Below, one piece after another: positions 26,355 through 37,743 of a stretch of 64,000 nucleotides of DNA. The DNA lies in the NCBI GenBank assembly GCA_034231615.1, contig CM067317.1, positions 17,126,264 through 17,190,263 on the forward strand, written 5' to 3'. Numbering within the stretch: position 1 is the first letter of the stretch; every line of letters starts with the position of its first letter. The position numbers and the translations under genes are program-made. The stretch comes from Meghimatium bilineatum. Lineage: Eukaryota; Mollusca; Gastropoda; Stylommatophora; Philomycidae. The notes beneath the pieces were generated by a model that saw nothing but the letters and a program-made list of their open reading frames with translations, was not told the DNA's origin and did not search any database.

Positions 26355-26655
26355 TAATATGTTTTCACGCCCGTGTGCTGCCGGGGCTCGAAAGGGGAGC
26401 AAATAATAACAACACTGTTTACCTTCCACGAAACTCGTAAAAGGAGACTAAGGAGGTTATGGAATGGAGTTGGCTGTCCCATCCCATATAGGGTCAGTGA
26501 CCCAAATCCATGCTGAAGTCGGATGTGTCAGGCCGAAAGACGCAGATATATCAGCAATGTTGTAAACCATGACACAACGCATTTCGTTCTCCGGACTACA
26601 TCCTGCAGTAGTTTGCGAACGATCGCAGAAGAAGAAGAAGAATAATATGTTTTCA
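26355..26655 (+). mobile_element. SINE subfamily A, full length with perfect TSD
   Basis: The element is 26368-26642. TAATATGTTTTCA at 26355-26367 and 26643-26655 is a perfect 13-bp target-site duplication. It starts CGCCCGTGTGCTGCCGGGGC and ends with five GAA-type units. Confidence 0.96.
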
Positions 26656-26661
26656 GCAAGT

Positions 26662-26685
26662 TTTTTTTTTTGGGGGGGGGGGGGG
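26662..26685. repeat. poly(T)-poly(G) run
   Basis: A T-run is followed directly by about fourteen G. A C-run of similar length lies at 26808-26821, so the two runs could pair as an inverted repeat. Confidence 0.85.
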
Positions 26686-26844
26686 TTACACGGTTATATT
26701 AAAGGAAAAGGTTCATCTCCTGTTCTCATGTACTATTCCCACTTTTTGATGAGAAATCTGAGGACCTTCTATGAAAAATCGTAAAGGCAGAGGTTTACCC
26801 ACTTTTACCCCCCCCCCCCCATTCCTAGTTATAAAGGACAGGCA

Positions 26845-26942
26845 GACAAGCAGACAGACAGACAGACCAGACCAGACCAGGACCAGACCAGACCAGACCA
26901 GGACCAGACCAGACCAGGACCAAGACCAGACCAGACAGATAA
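26845..26942. repeat. CAGAC/CCAGA/CCAGGA microsatellite
   Basis: AGACAGACAGACAG passes into CCAGACCAGACCAGGACCAG-type arrays with a strong purine/pyrimidine strand bias. Confidence 0.9.
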
Positions 26943-28015
26943 ATAGATAAATACATAGATATCAAAGGCAGTGGTTTTATCCACCTTTTGGATAGACCGA
27001 CACAAAGAAATGCAGGGGTTTATCCATCTTTACCCACATTCCTAGTACTAAATGCAATGTTTTGATTTGGTAGCGGGGAAGGGCTTTGAACACTCTGCCT
27101 CCTTATATAGGGGCTTGTATTTCTATGATACTAAACATATACAAATTATGCAGCATGCAGAAAATATCTCGTATGATATTTTCCCTGGCTGAGACAGTCC
27201 ATTATTGTTGAATATATGATACATTATTGTCCGATCAATACGTAATTTGAGAGAATTATATATTCTAGAGGCAGAGAATGCCATGTTATTATGATCAGTT
27301 ATTATGTCGGGCACCGTCCGCGGAATTTTGCGGATATGGCAAAAATTGAACATTCGGCTGGTTTTTCTCTGCATGATTGTTTTAACGGTGTTCATTTTTG
27401 GTTGAGTAACTTTCAACAATAGTTTCCATTTCAGATTAAGTGGACTTCAAAGGTGTCGACAGTTGGTACATTACGTGTGGATAAATGTTACACTCTGGAG
27501 TTACTCATGCATAACATGGCACAGGCGGAATTTATTCATGCGAGACAACGGGGTACAAGGATGAAGTCATTCATGCACAACGAAAGGCTGCGCTTTAGCC
27601 ACTCATGTATGTCGTGACAATAACAGGCAAAGTGATGGAACAGTTATTCTGACTTCCAAGTGATCGTGCTATGAGAATGGAGAAGCAGAGGTAGAGGAAT
27701 ACCAAGTAAAATGTAGATTGAGTATACATACAACTGTCTTTACTGCCTATTTAACAACTCATCGTGCCATTGCCATGACAACGATCGTGACCAATCGGTA
27801 GATATTTGTCTAAAGTCAATGACCAATCGTTCGAGTCTCGTATAAGTTATTGTCACGGGGACTGTTTGACAAGCATTGTTTTAAATTGTTGCTATTTGAC
27901 CTTTTACATGACTTTGGATCTTAACGTTTTGTATGCTTTCTGTAAATAGCGAATGAAAATTAAGGCATAACAGAAGTTGCTATTTCTCATGCCAAGAATA
28001 GCAATTAAAGGTTAC
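26943..28015. other. no gene recognised
   Basis: The minus-strand frame of 98 codons at 27123-27419 reads LKVTQPKMNTVKTIMQRK and has no domain I recognise. It may be part of an unrecognised transposon. The rest is unique-looking DNA. Confidence 0.35.
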
Positions 28016-28019
28016 AATC

Positions 28020-28235
28020 TGAATAATCTGAGATATGCGAACGATACAGTTCTGATTGTAGGGTGCGAACAAGCACTGCAAGCCCTGTTTGATATGGTAG
28101 TACAAGAAAGTGAAATCAAAAGACCTCAGTCTAAACAAAATAAAACATAAGTAATGGCTGTTTCAAAGAAATACACACTGCCAAAATGCAGTATTACTAA
28201 CGATGATGCAAAATTACAACTAGCGTATAGAGTCA
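28020..28235 (+). mobile_element. LINE reverse-transcriptase fragment, YADD mutated to YAND
   Basis: KGYNLNNLRYANDTVLIVGC is followed by QALQALFDMVVQESE, a stop, then MAVSKK and LPKCSITNDD. This is the RT catalytic box region of a CR1/RTE-type LINE. The second catalytic Asp of the YADD box is replaced by Asn. The fragment is cut at its 3' side by the (TTAG)n end of the next LINE. Confidence 0.8.
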
Positions 28236-30150
28236 AGTTAGTTAGTTAGTCGTTGGATCATTGTCACTGCACTCTGGACAAGTCCATAGGTGCTCTGTGA
28301 GTGTAGCGCCATTACACTGACTGGCCATCATTATTTCTCGCCCACGAAACCGCTCCTTTCCAGCGACAGCACATTTCAAACGAAGCTCCTTTAACCTAGT
28401 CACCTTTAACCTAGTCACCTTTAACCTAGTCATGGAACAAGAGTCATTGTCACTTATACAGTCATTTCTTCGTGCATTTCATCCTAGCCGTTCAAAATGG
28501 CTGCTCGATCCTCACTACACCAACAGCCGTAGTAGCAGCGTGTGCAGCTAACATATCTGATCTTTCATTACCCCGGACTCCCGCATGTCCAGGTACAAAA
28601 ATAAAAGTTACTTTACGCACACAGGAATTCTTCACTGCATTCAGCCACTGTTCCCAAAAGTACTCCGCCTGAACTTTCATAATCATGCTCATCGAGTCAC
28701 TGAGCATGCAGAAATGCTCGCAGACAGTCTGCGCGCACACCCATTTCAAAGCTTTGGTTACTGCCAAAATCGTCATTGTCATTCTGCTTGTCGTCTGAGC
28801 GAATGCACCCTATCTAATGGTCTCCATCCACCTTTGAGTTGTGAAGGTCCAGGCACTCCTGATGTGTCTCTCAACCGACCCATCTGTACATATAATCATA
28901 TCACCTACCCTGGAATTCTCACCGATTAGAACGAGCACCTCCGACTCTACTACTGTTGGACACAATTCCCCGCATTCTCTTTTTCGCGACTCCATTCCGG
29001 ATAAAGTAAAGAACCTTGTCACCATTTTGCATCATATGACCGGTGCTTCAAAAAGATCAAGTGCAGGATAGCATAAGCCACATCTGTAATAGAAGTACAG
29101 TATATCACAGAGACAAATTACTGAGAAAATTAAACTAATCGAATAACAAAAAAACATAACTGAGCGAAATAGAATTGAAGATAGTAAGGAAAGAGTAACA
29201 AGTTCAAAAGTTTCTATATAAATAAGAAGGTAGCAAACACGGGTATGACGCCTGTTGAGAAGTTAGAGCACGTTTGTATCACACTATTGAGGTCTAGAGT
29301 TCGATTCCTGGTAAGGACTAGTTTGTTTTCTGACAATTTAGATATGAGAATACTGCTAGGGGTATGTTTAATGTGACAATTTAGATATGAGAATACTGCT
29401 AGGGGTATGTTTAATGTGACAATTTAGATATGAGAATACTAGTTTTCTAACGGAAACTCGAACAGAAACTCGAACAGTAAGCAAGTGTGGTGAAAACACA
29501 CACGAATATATTAACCGAACTTCGAAAAAAGCGTGGAGAATGATGTCGAAGCATAGAGCAGTGTGCACAGGAAAAAAATTGAAAATACTCGAATGAATAA
29601 AACTCAATCTAGAAGTAACACTTGGTAGGATAAAATCGAAAAGACTAACATATAAATGCATCATTTAGAATAATCATTGCCGGCGGAACATTTGACAGAG
29701 TGGAAGTTATGTTATGTAAATTGTCTTGCTGAAACTTCATGGCACCTATGATAAGGCGAAGTGCTTGATTTTGTACTTTGTTCAGGGCTTGTAGATGGGA
29801 GTTGGCTGCTGAAGTCCATGCTGTTGATCCATATTCTAGTACTCGTCTAATTGCACCAGTATATACCTTCCTTAAAGTTGTCTCATTGGCCTCCCAGTTT
29901 GTTCCTGCCAATTTTCTCAGGAAGGCAAGTTTCTTTCTTGCCTTTGCTTCTATTTTCTCAATGTGAGGCCTCTACGTCAGTCTCCAATCTAGCGTAGTAC
30001 ATCGGCTCGTCTTCTGTTTTATCTCTCCTGCTTTGTCCTTATTTGATAGTGTGAAGAGTGTTGCTGAAGACGTTTCAGCATTTATCTTTACCATCCATTT
30101 ATCTGCCCATGCTGCTATGTTACCGACAATGATGCAAGACATACCTGGAT
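28236..30150 (-). mobile_element. jockey-like LINE, RT thumb plus RNase H, (CTAA)n tail
   Basis: Reading on minus from 30130: WADKWMVKINAETSSATLFT, KLAFLRKLAGTNWEANETTL, YTGAIRRVLEYGSTAW, LNKVQNQALRLI. After an interruption at about 29060-29640 come the RNase H motifs IICTDGSVERH, MLSDSMSMI and FVPGHAGVRGNERSDMLAAH, then the cysteine motif LWTCPECSDNDPTTN. It ends in CTAACTAACTAAC. This is the jockey/R1-type order. Three smaller copies of its 3' part exist in the window. The frames at 28472-28672 and 28585-28929 are its shadows. Confidence 0.9.
29332..29440. repeat. tandem repeat, 43-bp unit, 2.5 copies
   Basis: GACAATTTAGATATGAGAAT begins at 29332, 29375 and 29418. It lies in the stretch that interrupts the LINE of 28236-30150. 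Confidence 0.9.
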
Positions 30151-30474
30151 AACAAATTCAGAAAAATTTGAAACGCGTAGATGAATAGCATCATAGTCAT
30201 GGCGGATGCAGTTCAAATTTCTGTGAAGATTGAATTTTTATCTTTCGGAGGTAAAATTTAAAATCTAAATCGTGGTATATGCCAAAGTGATCTTTATTTC
30301 CACATTTATAATCCTCCATGCACAGTAACAGATGCGGTCATGAAAATTTATGAAATCGTAATAATTGGCAAATCCAAGCAGACATCAGTATAAACAATGC
30401 TGTTAAAATGTTGAAAGTATGTGCGTGATTAGTGTCTGTAATTTGTTCTGTATACTCACATAGTTATGTCGTGT

Positions 30475-30657
30475 TAACAAAATTCTTCTTCTTCTTCAGC
30501 GTTCATTCTCAAACTCCCGCTGGATTTCTCTTGTAACAAGACAATGGTCCTACACGATTTCCAGTTTAATGTAGTCCAGAGAATGGAAATACGTTGTGTT
30601 GCCGTTTTATTTGCGCCAGTGGCCCAACACATCCGTCTTCGGCGGATAACAAAATTC
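30475..30657 (-). mobile_element. SINE subfamily B with perfect TSD
   Basis: The element is 30486-30646. TAACAAAATTC at 30475-30485 and 30647-30657 is a perfect 11-bp target-site duplication. It starts CCGCCGAAGACGG and the GAA tail has four to five units. Confidence 0.95.
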
Positions 30658-30858
30658 AACTACATTGATTGTTATGATAATGATGATTTAATTTCGAGGT
30701 GTATTAGTTTGTCTCTCTTGTTTCTTATGCCAGGTAGGGTTTTTTTTTTAGTTTCCGCTTCAGATTAGTGTTTCTCTGGCATATATTTTTATGGGAAGGT
30801 TTTGCTACTCTCAAATCACTATTTTACTGAATGTAGTAAGATGAAATGTCATTGCGCT

Positions 30859-31052
30859 GAGTATTTTACTCTTCTTCTTCCTCGTCTTCATCGTTCATTC
30901 TCAAACTCCCACTGGATCTCTCTTGTAGCAGGACAATGGTCCAACTAGATTTCCAGCAGGATGTAGTCCAGAAAATGGAAATGCGTTGTATCTCCAATTT
31001 TTTTGTGCAAAAATGACCCGACACATCTGTCTTCGGCGGGAGTATTTTACTC
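30859..31052 (-). mobile_element. SINE subfamily B with perfect TSD
   Basis: The element is 30872-31039. GAGTATTTTACTC at 30859-30871 and 31040-31052 is a perfect 13-bp target-site duplication. The tail is an impure GAA/GAC run. Confidence 0.95.
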
Positions 31053-31059
31053 AATGTAG

Positions 31060-31640
31060 CAAGATGAAGTGTATAAATAATCAATCTGTCTGATGTTATC
31101 CGCAAGGTGGAGAGTGCAGCAGTAACAAAATTAGGAAGCGATAACAACTATGATAATGTATTATTATTACTGGTAACTAGTAAAACGAATAAATAGTATA
31201 AAACTAATATCAATGAGAAATAAGAAAAACAAACAACTGAAAAGGAACAAGGACTTTTCCCACTCTACGCTCCAATAGGCACAAAAGGCATTGAAAGACG
31301 CAATTACGAAGGTGTGAAATAGCATCACTTTCACAAATACTCTAAAATATTAAAAAAAGAACTATGCCTTTGAGTTATCTTAAAGTCTTATTACTAGCTC
31401 CCTCCGATGCCAGATAAATGGAACACTTATATGGAACAAATCAACAGCTCACAAACACATACAATCAGTATATAACATAAGTGACATTGGGTCAAATGGT
31501 GCGAGTTCATGGACCACTCGATCAGCAAACAAAACCATCTATAGGACTAATATAACATACTTTACGCAAATAAACATCAAATAAATACGATTACTTCAGT
31601 TACTTCATCACCAACACCATCATGTATAATGATGAGAAAA
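31060..31640. other. no gene recognised
   Basis: AT-rich DNA between a SINE and the 41-bp minisatellite. Nothing was recognised. Confidence 0.4.
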
Positions 31641-31644
31641 AAAA

Positions 31645-32635
31645 TCATACTGGCACATAGAAACAACGCAAGAATAAAAGCTATATGGGCATGGTACATA
31701 GAAACAACACAAGAATGAAAGCTATATGGGCATGTCACATAGAAACAACACAAGAATGAAAGATAATGGACAAGACACATAGAAACAACACAAGAATGAA
31801 AGATAATGGACAAGACACATAGAAACAACACAAGAATGAAAGATAATGGACAAGACACATAGAAACAACACAATAATGAAAGCTCTATGGACAAGGCACA
31901 TAGAAACAACACAAGAATGAAAGCTATATGGACAAGGCACATAGAAACAACACAAGAATGAAAGCTATATGGACAAGGCACATAGAAACAACACAAGAAT
32001 GAAAGCTATATGGACAAGGCACATAGAAACAACACAAGAATGAAAGCTATATGGACAAGGCACATAGAAACAACACAAGAATGAAAGCTATATGGACAAG
32101 GCACATAGAAACAACACAATAATGAAAGCTATATGGACAAGGCACATAGAAACAACACAAGAATGAAAGCTATATGGACAAGGCACATAGAAACAACACA
32201 ATAATGAAAGCTATATGGACAAGGCACATAGAAACAACACAAGAATGAAAGCTATATGGACAAGGCACATAGAAACAACACAATAATGAAAGCTATATGG
32301 ACAAGGCACATAGAAACAACACAAGAATGAAAGCTATATGGACAAGGCACATAGAAACAACACAAGAATGAAAGCTATATGGACAAGGCACATAGAAACA
32401 ACACAAGAATGAAAGCTATATGGACAAGGCACATAGAAACAACACAAGAATGAAAGCTATATGGACAAGGCACATAGAAACAACACAAGAATGAAAGCTA
32501 TATGGACAAGGCACATAGAAACAACACAAGAATGAAAGCTATATGGACAAGGCACATATAAACAACACAATAATGAAAGCTATATGGACAAGGCACATAG
32601 AAACAACTCAATAATGAAAGCTATATGGGAATCTA
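31645..32635. repeat. minisatellite, 41-bp unit, about 24 copies
   Basis: The unit is GCTATATGGACAAGGCACAT plus AGAAACAACACAAGAATGAAA. The edges hold variant units: GGGCATG types on the left and AGATAATGGACAAGACAC types next, while the core is nearly uniform. Because 41 is not a multiple of three, frames drift; the 139- and 77-codon minus frames are artefacts. Confidence 0.98.
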
Positions 32636-33169
32636 TATACGCTGCATAAGACGTTGAAGTTTATTGAGGAGAAACATTACAGAAATATATATATTGTACA
32701 TGAACGGAAGAAGAAATCATCTTTAACTATTGCTTCCAGCTGTAGACGAGTTCCACCGGGCCATCATGTTTTCATATGTACCTACCTAACTCTTTCATCC
32801 AGATATTTTGTTGTCTCTTGTTTCTTATTCCCTCTACATTGCAGAACAATGACTGTCTTAAAATGATTTCCGTTACTGTTCTAGCTCACATTGACCAGTA
32901 CATAAATAATTATCGCAGTAAACTACCTAACTACTGAATGGCGCCATAAATTAGTCATGATTTTGTAATGGTTTATGCAGAAGGAAGGTTCAAGTGATTG
33001 CACAAGTTACAAGGAGAGGTGGTCATGTTTACCCGTACCAATACAAATACTCAGTCTACCAAGCCATTAGGACTGCTAGAGTGTTTACATGAGACCGTTG
33101 CCACTAAAGACCTCTGTACACAATGTAAACAAAACTTCATTCGTTACGTATTTGATTATTGTCGTGGTT

Positions 33170-33330
33170 TTCGCTGGTCACTATTAGTATAAATGGAGTC
33201 AAATGCCAAAAAAGCCAAGGCCAACCAACGTATACACGCAAATAATAAAAGATCAGCCTTTCAGGGCATGCGTACTTTCTGTACACAGGTCTTTACTGGA
33301 GCCCTGTGAGGATTTACACATCATTGGCTG
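33170..33330 (+). repeat. dispersed repeat family F, copy 1
   Basis: ATGGAGTCAAATGCC, AAGCCAAGGCCAACCAA and ACAGGTCTTTACTGGAG occur in the same order at 40370-40520. The source element is unknown. Confidence 0.6.
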
Positions 33331-33399
33331 CATAAGCCACAAGCAGGGGTTTTCCATTTGTTTCTGTTCTTAGATGTGTTCTTAGCCTCATTCCATGTC

Positions 33400-33540
33400 T
33401 GCCCTGTTCGCTTGTACGACCACTTTGATCTCTTTTGTGAAGGTGGTGGTCAGTCTCAAATTTGTCACATTGCCATACATTCTTTCCTTCAGATAGATAA
33501 GGGATTACTTCTCTGTTCTACTCTTTTCATGCATATGCCA
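33400..33540 (+). repeat. dispersed repeat family G, copy 1
   Basis: GTACGACCAC, AAGGTGGTGGTCAGTCTCAA and TTTCCTTCAG match the stretch at 34848-34980 in order and spacing. The source is unknown. Confidence 0.65.
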
Positions 33541-33594
33541 TTCTTAAAGTTTCAGTATACTGTACATGTGGTAACTGAGTCTCTTTTTGGTGGT

Positions 33595-33873
33595 ATCTAG
33601 TTGAGTCTGCAGTATCTTTTTGGTGATGTCTAGTTGAGTCTGCAGTCTTGTATTTGGTAGTGTGTAGTTGAATCTGCAGTCTTGTATTTGGTAGTGTGTA
33701 GTTGAATCTGCAGTCTTGTATTTGGTAGTGTGTAGTTGAATCTGCAGTCTTGTATTTGGTAGTGTGTAGTTGAATCTGCAGTCTTGTATTTGGTAGTGTT
33801 TAGTTGAATCTGCAGTCTTGTATTTGGTAGTGTTTAGTTGAATCTGCAGTCTTGTATTTGGTAGTGTGTAGTA
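33595..33873. repeat. minisatellite, 34-bp unit, about 8 copies
   Basis: The unit is GTAGTGTGTAGTTGAATCTG plus CAGTCTTGTATTTG. Left-edge units carry TTTTTGGTG variants. Confidence 0.97.
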
Positions 33874-33967
33874 CCCGTCTATCTGATTATTATGTTTGTC
33901 TCTTAACCATTTTTGGCGGAAGTTGTGCGTTATTACCATCTGTACCTCATCATATCATTCCGCCATT

Positions 33968-34249
33968 GTGTTGATGGGGCCTGAAAAGGGAGCAAAGAAT
34001 AACAGTACTGTTTGCCTTCCATGCATGTCGTAAAAGGTGACTATGGATGTTTAAGGGGTGGAGTTGGCTGTCAGATATCATGTAGGCTTAAAGTGGTCCA
34101 GAAACCATGCTAAAGCAGGACATGTCGGGCCCAAAGACGCGTATATTGCAGCAAAGTTGTAAGCTATGAGACAACGAATTCCATTTTCCTGACTATATCC
34201 AGATAATTTGCAGGAGTTTGAGAACGAAGAAGAAGAAGAAGAAGAAGAA
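33968..34249 (+). mobile_element. SINE subfamily A with long GAA tail
   Basis: The whole A layout is present but diverged: TGTGTTGATGGGGCCTGAAA, ATGCATGTCGTAAAAGGTGA, then GACATGTCGGGCCC, and CAGGAGTTTGAGAACGAAG at the 3' end. Seven or more GAA units form the tail. The TSD is unclear. Confidence 0.88.
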
Positions 34250-34256
34250 GGATGTA

Positions 34257-34592
34257 ATGCAACATTTTCCCCGTCACTTCAAACAGTTAATGTAAACATA
34301 CAATTTTCCCGTTTCTCTAAACAGTTAATGTAAACTTACATTGTTCCCGTCACTTTAAACAGTTTTGTAAACAGACATTTTCCCGTCACTCTAAACAGCT
34401 ATTGTAAACATACATTGTAAACAGTTATTATATACAGACATTTTCCCGTCACTTAAACATCTAATATAAGCAGACATTTTCCCGTCACTCTAAACAGCTA
34501 TTGTAAACAGACATTTTTCCCGTCACTCTAAATATCTATTATAAGCAGACATATTTCCCGTCACTCTAAACAGCTATTGTAAACATACATTG
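34257..34592. repeat. minisatellite, about 37-bp unit, about 9 copies
   Basis: ACATTTTCCCGTCACTCTAA plus ACAGCTATTGTAAACAG repeats with length variants. It directly follows the GAA tail of the SINE and may have grown from that junction. Confidence 0.9.
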
Positions 34593-34709
34593 CTGGGAGT
34601 TCATTTACAGTACTATGCAGCATCTTCTTACGTTTTTTGAGCTTGTCTGGTGAGTACTTGTCAAACTGGTTATATCATTCTTAAGAACATTGTCAACAAT
34701 ATAGTGAGA

Positions 34710-34716
<7 letters not shown>

Positions 34717-34800
<84 letters not shown>
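34717..34800. repeat. (TA)n microsatellite, about 42 units
   Basis: A pure TA array. The YIYIY frames on both strands are artefacts. Confidence 0.98.
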
Positions 34801-34803
<3 letters not shown>

Positions 34804-34847
34804 GGAGCACTACATTAGCAGAAAAAGAACGAAGGGTTTCTTCTTTT

Positions 34848-34980
34848 TCTTCTTCGTTCGCTGATACGACCACATTAATTCTTTTATAAAAGTGGTGGCC
34901 TGTCTCAAGCATGTCTCATCGTCCTACATATTTTCCTTCAGGTTTGGTGGTGATAGCCACGTCTTTGCTCTACTTCCTGA
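34848..34980 (+). repeat. dispersed repeat family G, copy 2
   Basis: TTCGCTGATACGACCAC, AAAGTGGTGGCCTGTCTCAA and TTTTCCTTCAGG match copy 1 at 33400-33540. Confidence 0.65.
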
Positions 34981-35376
34981 ACAGAGGTTTCCAATTGTAT
35001 GATAAGATTGCTAATGAGGAACTCATGGGAAAGAACTACACAGACAACAAATGAGATATAATACACGAAGTGGCGATGGAAATAAATAGAATATAGAATA
35101 AGAAGACCAACAAAAAATATTGTAAGGCATACACTGTTCTAAACCCACAGAGAAAGAGAAAGATAACGACATACGCGGAGGAAAAGTTAGGTATGGATAT
35201 ACAAAGGGTGTGCAAGGCATTGAAAGAAAGAACCGAAATCAATAGTTAAAGATAGGACAAAATGGAAGAGATATAGTGAAGTCATATGCTCCGCAGGGAG
35301 TGAAAGAGATAAATGGATAGATACTAAGACAGACCTACAGATATATGGATATATAGTAAGATAGCCGGATACATAC

Positions 35377-35380
<4 letters not shown>

Positions 35381-35449
<69 letters not shown>
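35381..35449. repeat. (AT)n microsatellite
   Basis: A pure AT array into which the mariner-type element appears to have inserted at a TA. Confidence 0.98.
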
Positions 35450-35450
<1 letters not shown>

Positions 35451-36029
35451 GAGGTGTGTTCAAATCAAACTCGCCCGTGGTGCCGCGCATATGCCTTTAC
35501 GCAAGGAGTGTGAAGGCGTCATCACTGATGCAACAAGTACACACATCAATGAAAAATTGTCACTCGATCATTCTTGTCGTAAGCTTAATGTCCTATGTAG
35601 GCAGTCGACAACATGACCGATGTGATATGGAATCCGTTCAAATTTGACTAACTAGCAGTGATTCAATTTCTGACAAATGAAGGATGTCGACCAACCAACG
35701 TTCATCAATGAGTGAAGGCGGTGTATGATGGAAAATGTGTCTGAAAGACAGCAGTAAATGACTGAACAAGAATGTTTCGGGATGGAGGATAAGTAACAAA
35801 TGATCTTCCGAAACCAGGTAAGAACCTGTTGCTGTGACAGAAAACACAACGTTCACGATATACCTACACATGACACTAATGCATACGAAGAAGAATGACA
35901 ATGTGGCTATTTGTTCATTGATGTGTACTTGTTACATCATTGATGACGTCTTCACGCTCCTGCCTGTTGGTAAAACGCGACGCAGAATTGGGGAAAGGAG
36001 GGGGGGGGGGGTCATTTGAACACTCATCG
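35450..36029 (+). mobile_element. mariner-derived element with long inverted repeats
   Basis: The left end is CGAGGTGTGTTCAAAT and the right end is its near complement, ATTTGAACACTCATCG, each flanked by TA. The inverted similarity continues inward for over 100 bp: AGTGTGAAGGCGTCATCACT on the left against a complement of ATCATTGATGACGTCTTCAC on the right. The centre (35640-35820) holds a broken transposase N-terminus, FLTNEGCRPTNVHQ, then VKAVYDGK and MFRDGG, recognisable as the mariner helix-turn-helix region. No catalytic domain remains. Confidence 0.8.
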
Positions 36030-36034
36030 TAAAT

Positions 36035-37560
36035 AGAAAAATAGATATTTATAAAGAGATGGTTTGATGGAAGAATGTTGATAGATAGAAATATAGCAGA
36101 CAGATATATAGAACAAAATTTACATATGAACTTTGACTTGTGGTCCGTACTAAAACAATCCCAGGCCAATTTTAAAGATGAACCTCGATACAGTCAACTT
36201 CAGCGGAGCCATTGTCTGAGCTACCATGGTGGTGTTCTTATTTTCTGAAAATTTAATTGAGATAAAAGTGATCGAGCATGAATTGAATAAGAACCACGTT
36301 GCACTTATATTCTGTCCATATTTCTCTTAAAGTTCAGTAGTTAATGAGATGAGTAGAGACTGTTTCACATAGAAGCCTATAACGGTAAAGAACGCTTCAA
36401 ATAAACAAGGGACTCATATTTGTGCATTGCGATCAAATGTGTTCTGTAGCCTAGATTTTATTCCTCTTGACAACGACACGGCTATCCTAGATTCGATTGA
36501 TACAATATTTGTTTAGACATTAGACACACACAATCAAAACTAGATTAAATGTAAATATCTTTAATGGTTGAAGTGGGAAGTGGTAGAGGAGTAGTTAGAA
36601 CTTCCGAGCTAACTTTTAAGGAGATATATTTATTCTCTTTAGTTCTTGGCAACAATATCTATTTAAAAACAAAAGCAAAAATTTATTTCGGTTCAAGTAT
36701 AATTGGCAACCTATGTAATGCAGCAGACAGCAGCCGTACTCTCATCAAGTATGCAGTCATGTGAACTCATGGATTATCATCTTTCGGATATCAGTGTTTC
36801 ACCACCTGGGGGAGCCTTCTAGTGGTCATAAAGTTATCTCAAATGGGAAGTGAAGCCATTAGGAAACTCAGTGTATAAAAATGTACAAGCAGGATTACAC
36901 TATTTAATGTCCTTTTCAAGACAGACCAGAACCAAGGTCATCCCATTAGTCCCTAGCAGGACACCACCCAGGTCATTCGACCACAAGATACGTCCCGATA
37001 TAACCAAAGAAAATTATTTCACGGTTGAAGGGGGCATGACTTTCTCAAGAAAGGCAAATCCAGTAATAAACAAACAAAGCTTGTTGGCTAAAAATATAAG
37101 CGTATTTAAAAAAAAAATAGTTAAGAAAGCACAACAAATAATGACTATTTTCCAAATTACAAATACAAATTATTTTTTATATCCACAGTTAATTTTATGA
37201 TGTCCTTGTGAACAGGCCCGTAGATTTAAGGAGGGTGGAGGTTCCAAACTCTTCCCTCTTTAGAAAATTCGAAAATGGCAGTACTAGGAAACACGTTTTT
37301 ACCGAGTTTTGGACGGTAAAAACCCCTTACCGTAGCGATTTTTCACAAAAAGGTCTTCAATTTAGTGTTAGAAAGATAAAATTTACACACACTCACACAA
37401 AACGGACGAATGACCTTAAGGTAATCCCATCCTTAAGGTAATGGTATCTACAACCCTGCTTATGAAGATCTTGTACTGACAAAAATAGCGAAAAAGTGGA
37501 TTTTTTGTTTGCCAGCGCCTCTTTGTATAGCAACAACGCTTATTCAATACTCGTCGTGTT
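36035..37560. other. no gene recognised; one 116-codon frame
   Basis: The frame at 36850-37200 (plus) reads KPLGNSVYKNVQAGLHYLMS and continues without repeats or a known domain. It is the longest non-repeat frame in the window, but start context and splice sites give no support. The remainder is unremarkable. Confidence 0.3.
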
Positions 37561-37562
37561 GA

Positions 37563-37743
37563 TCTTCAAACAGTGCAGGATTTACATATAAGCCAAACAA
37601 GGTATAGTTTATTGCCCCCACTTTCATGGGGCCCCAAAAAATCATATTTGGCACTGACATATAATATTTCTGCACTTATAAAGGGCCCCATATCTCAAAT
37701 AGCTTAGGGTCTTATCAAGTCTGAACCCGGCACTGTCTTCAAA
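37563..37743. mobile_element. hAT MITE, 165 bp, perfect 8-bp TSD
   Basis: The element is 37571-37735. It begins CAGTGCAGGATT and ends with the near complement AACCCGGCACTG. TCTTCAAA at 37563-37570 and 37736-37743 is a perfect 8-bp target-site duplication, diagnostic of hAT. Inside are TTGCCCCCACTTTCATGGGG and AAAGGGCCCCATATC. It is too short to encode anything. Confidence 0.92.

Noticed and set aside
27123..27419. 98-codon minus-strand frame as a host gene
   Set aside because: No domain, no start context and no splice partner. It could equally be an unrecognised transposon piece.
31577..31996. Repeat protein CCFYVPCPYSFHSC
   Set aside because: It is a reading of the 41-bp minisatellite; the frame shifts with each unit and there is no non-repeat coding part.
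35450..36029. LTR retrotransposon, suggested by similar ends
   Set aside because: The ends are inverted, not direct, are flanked by TA, and the core matches a mariner transposase N-terminus.
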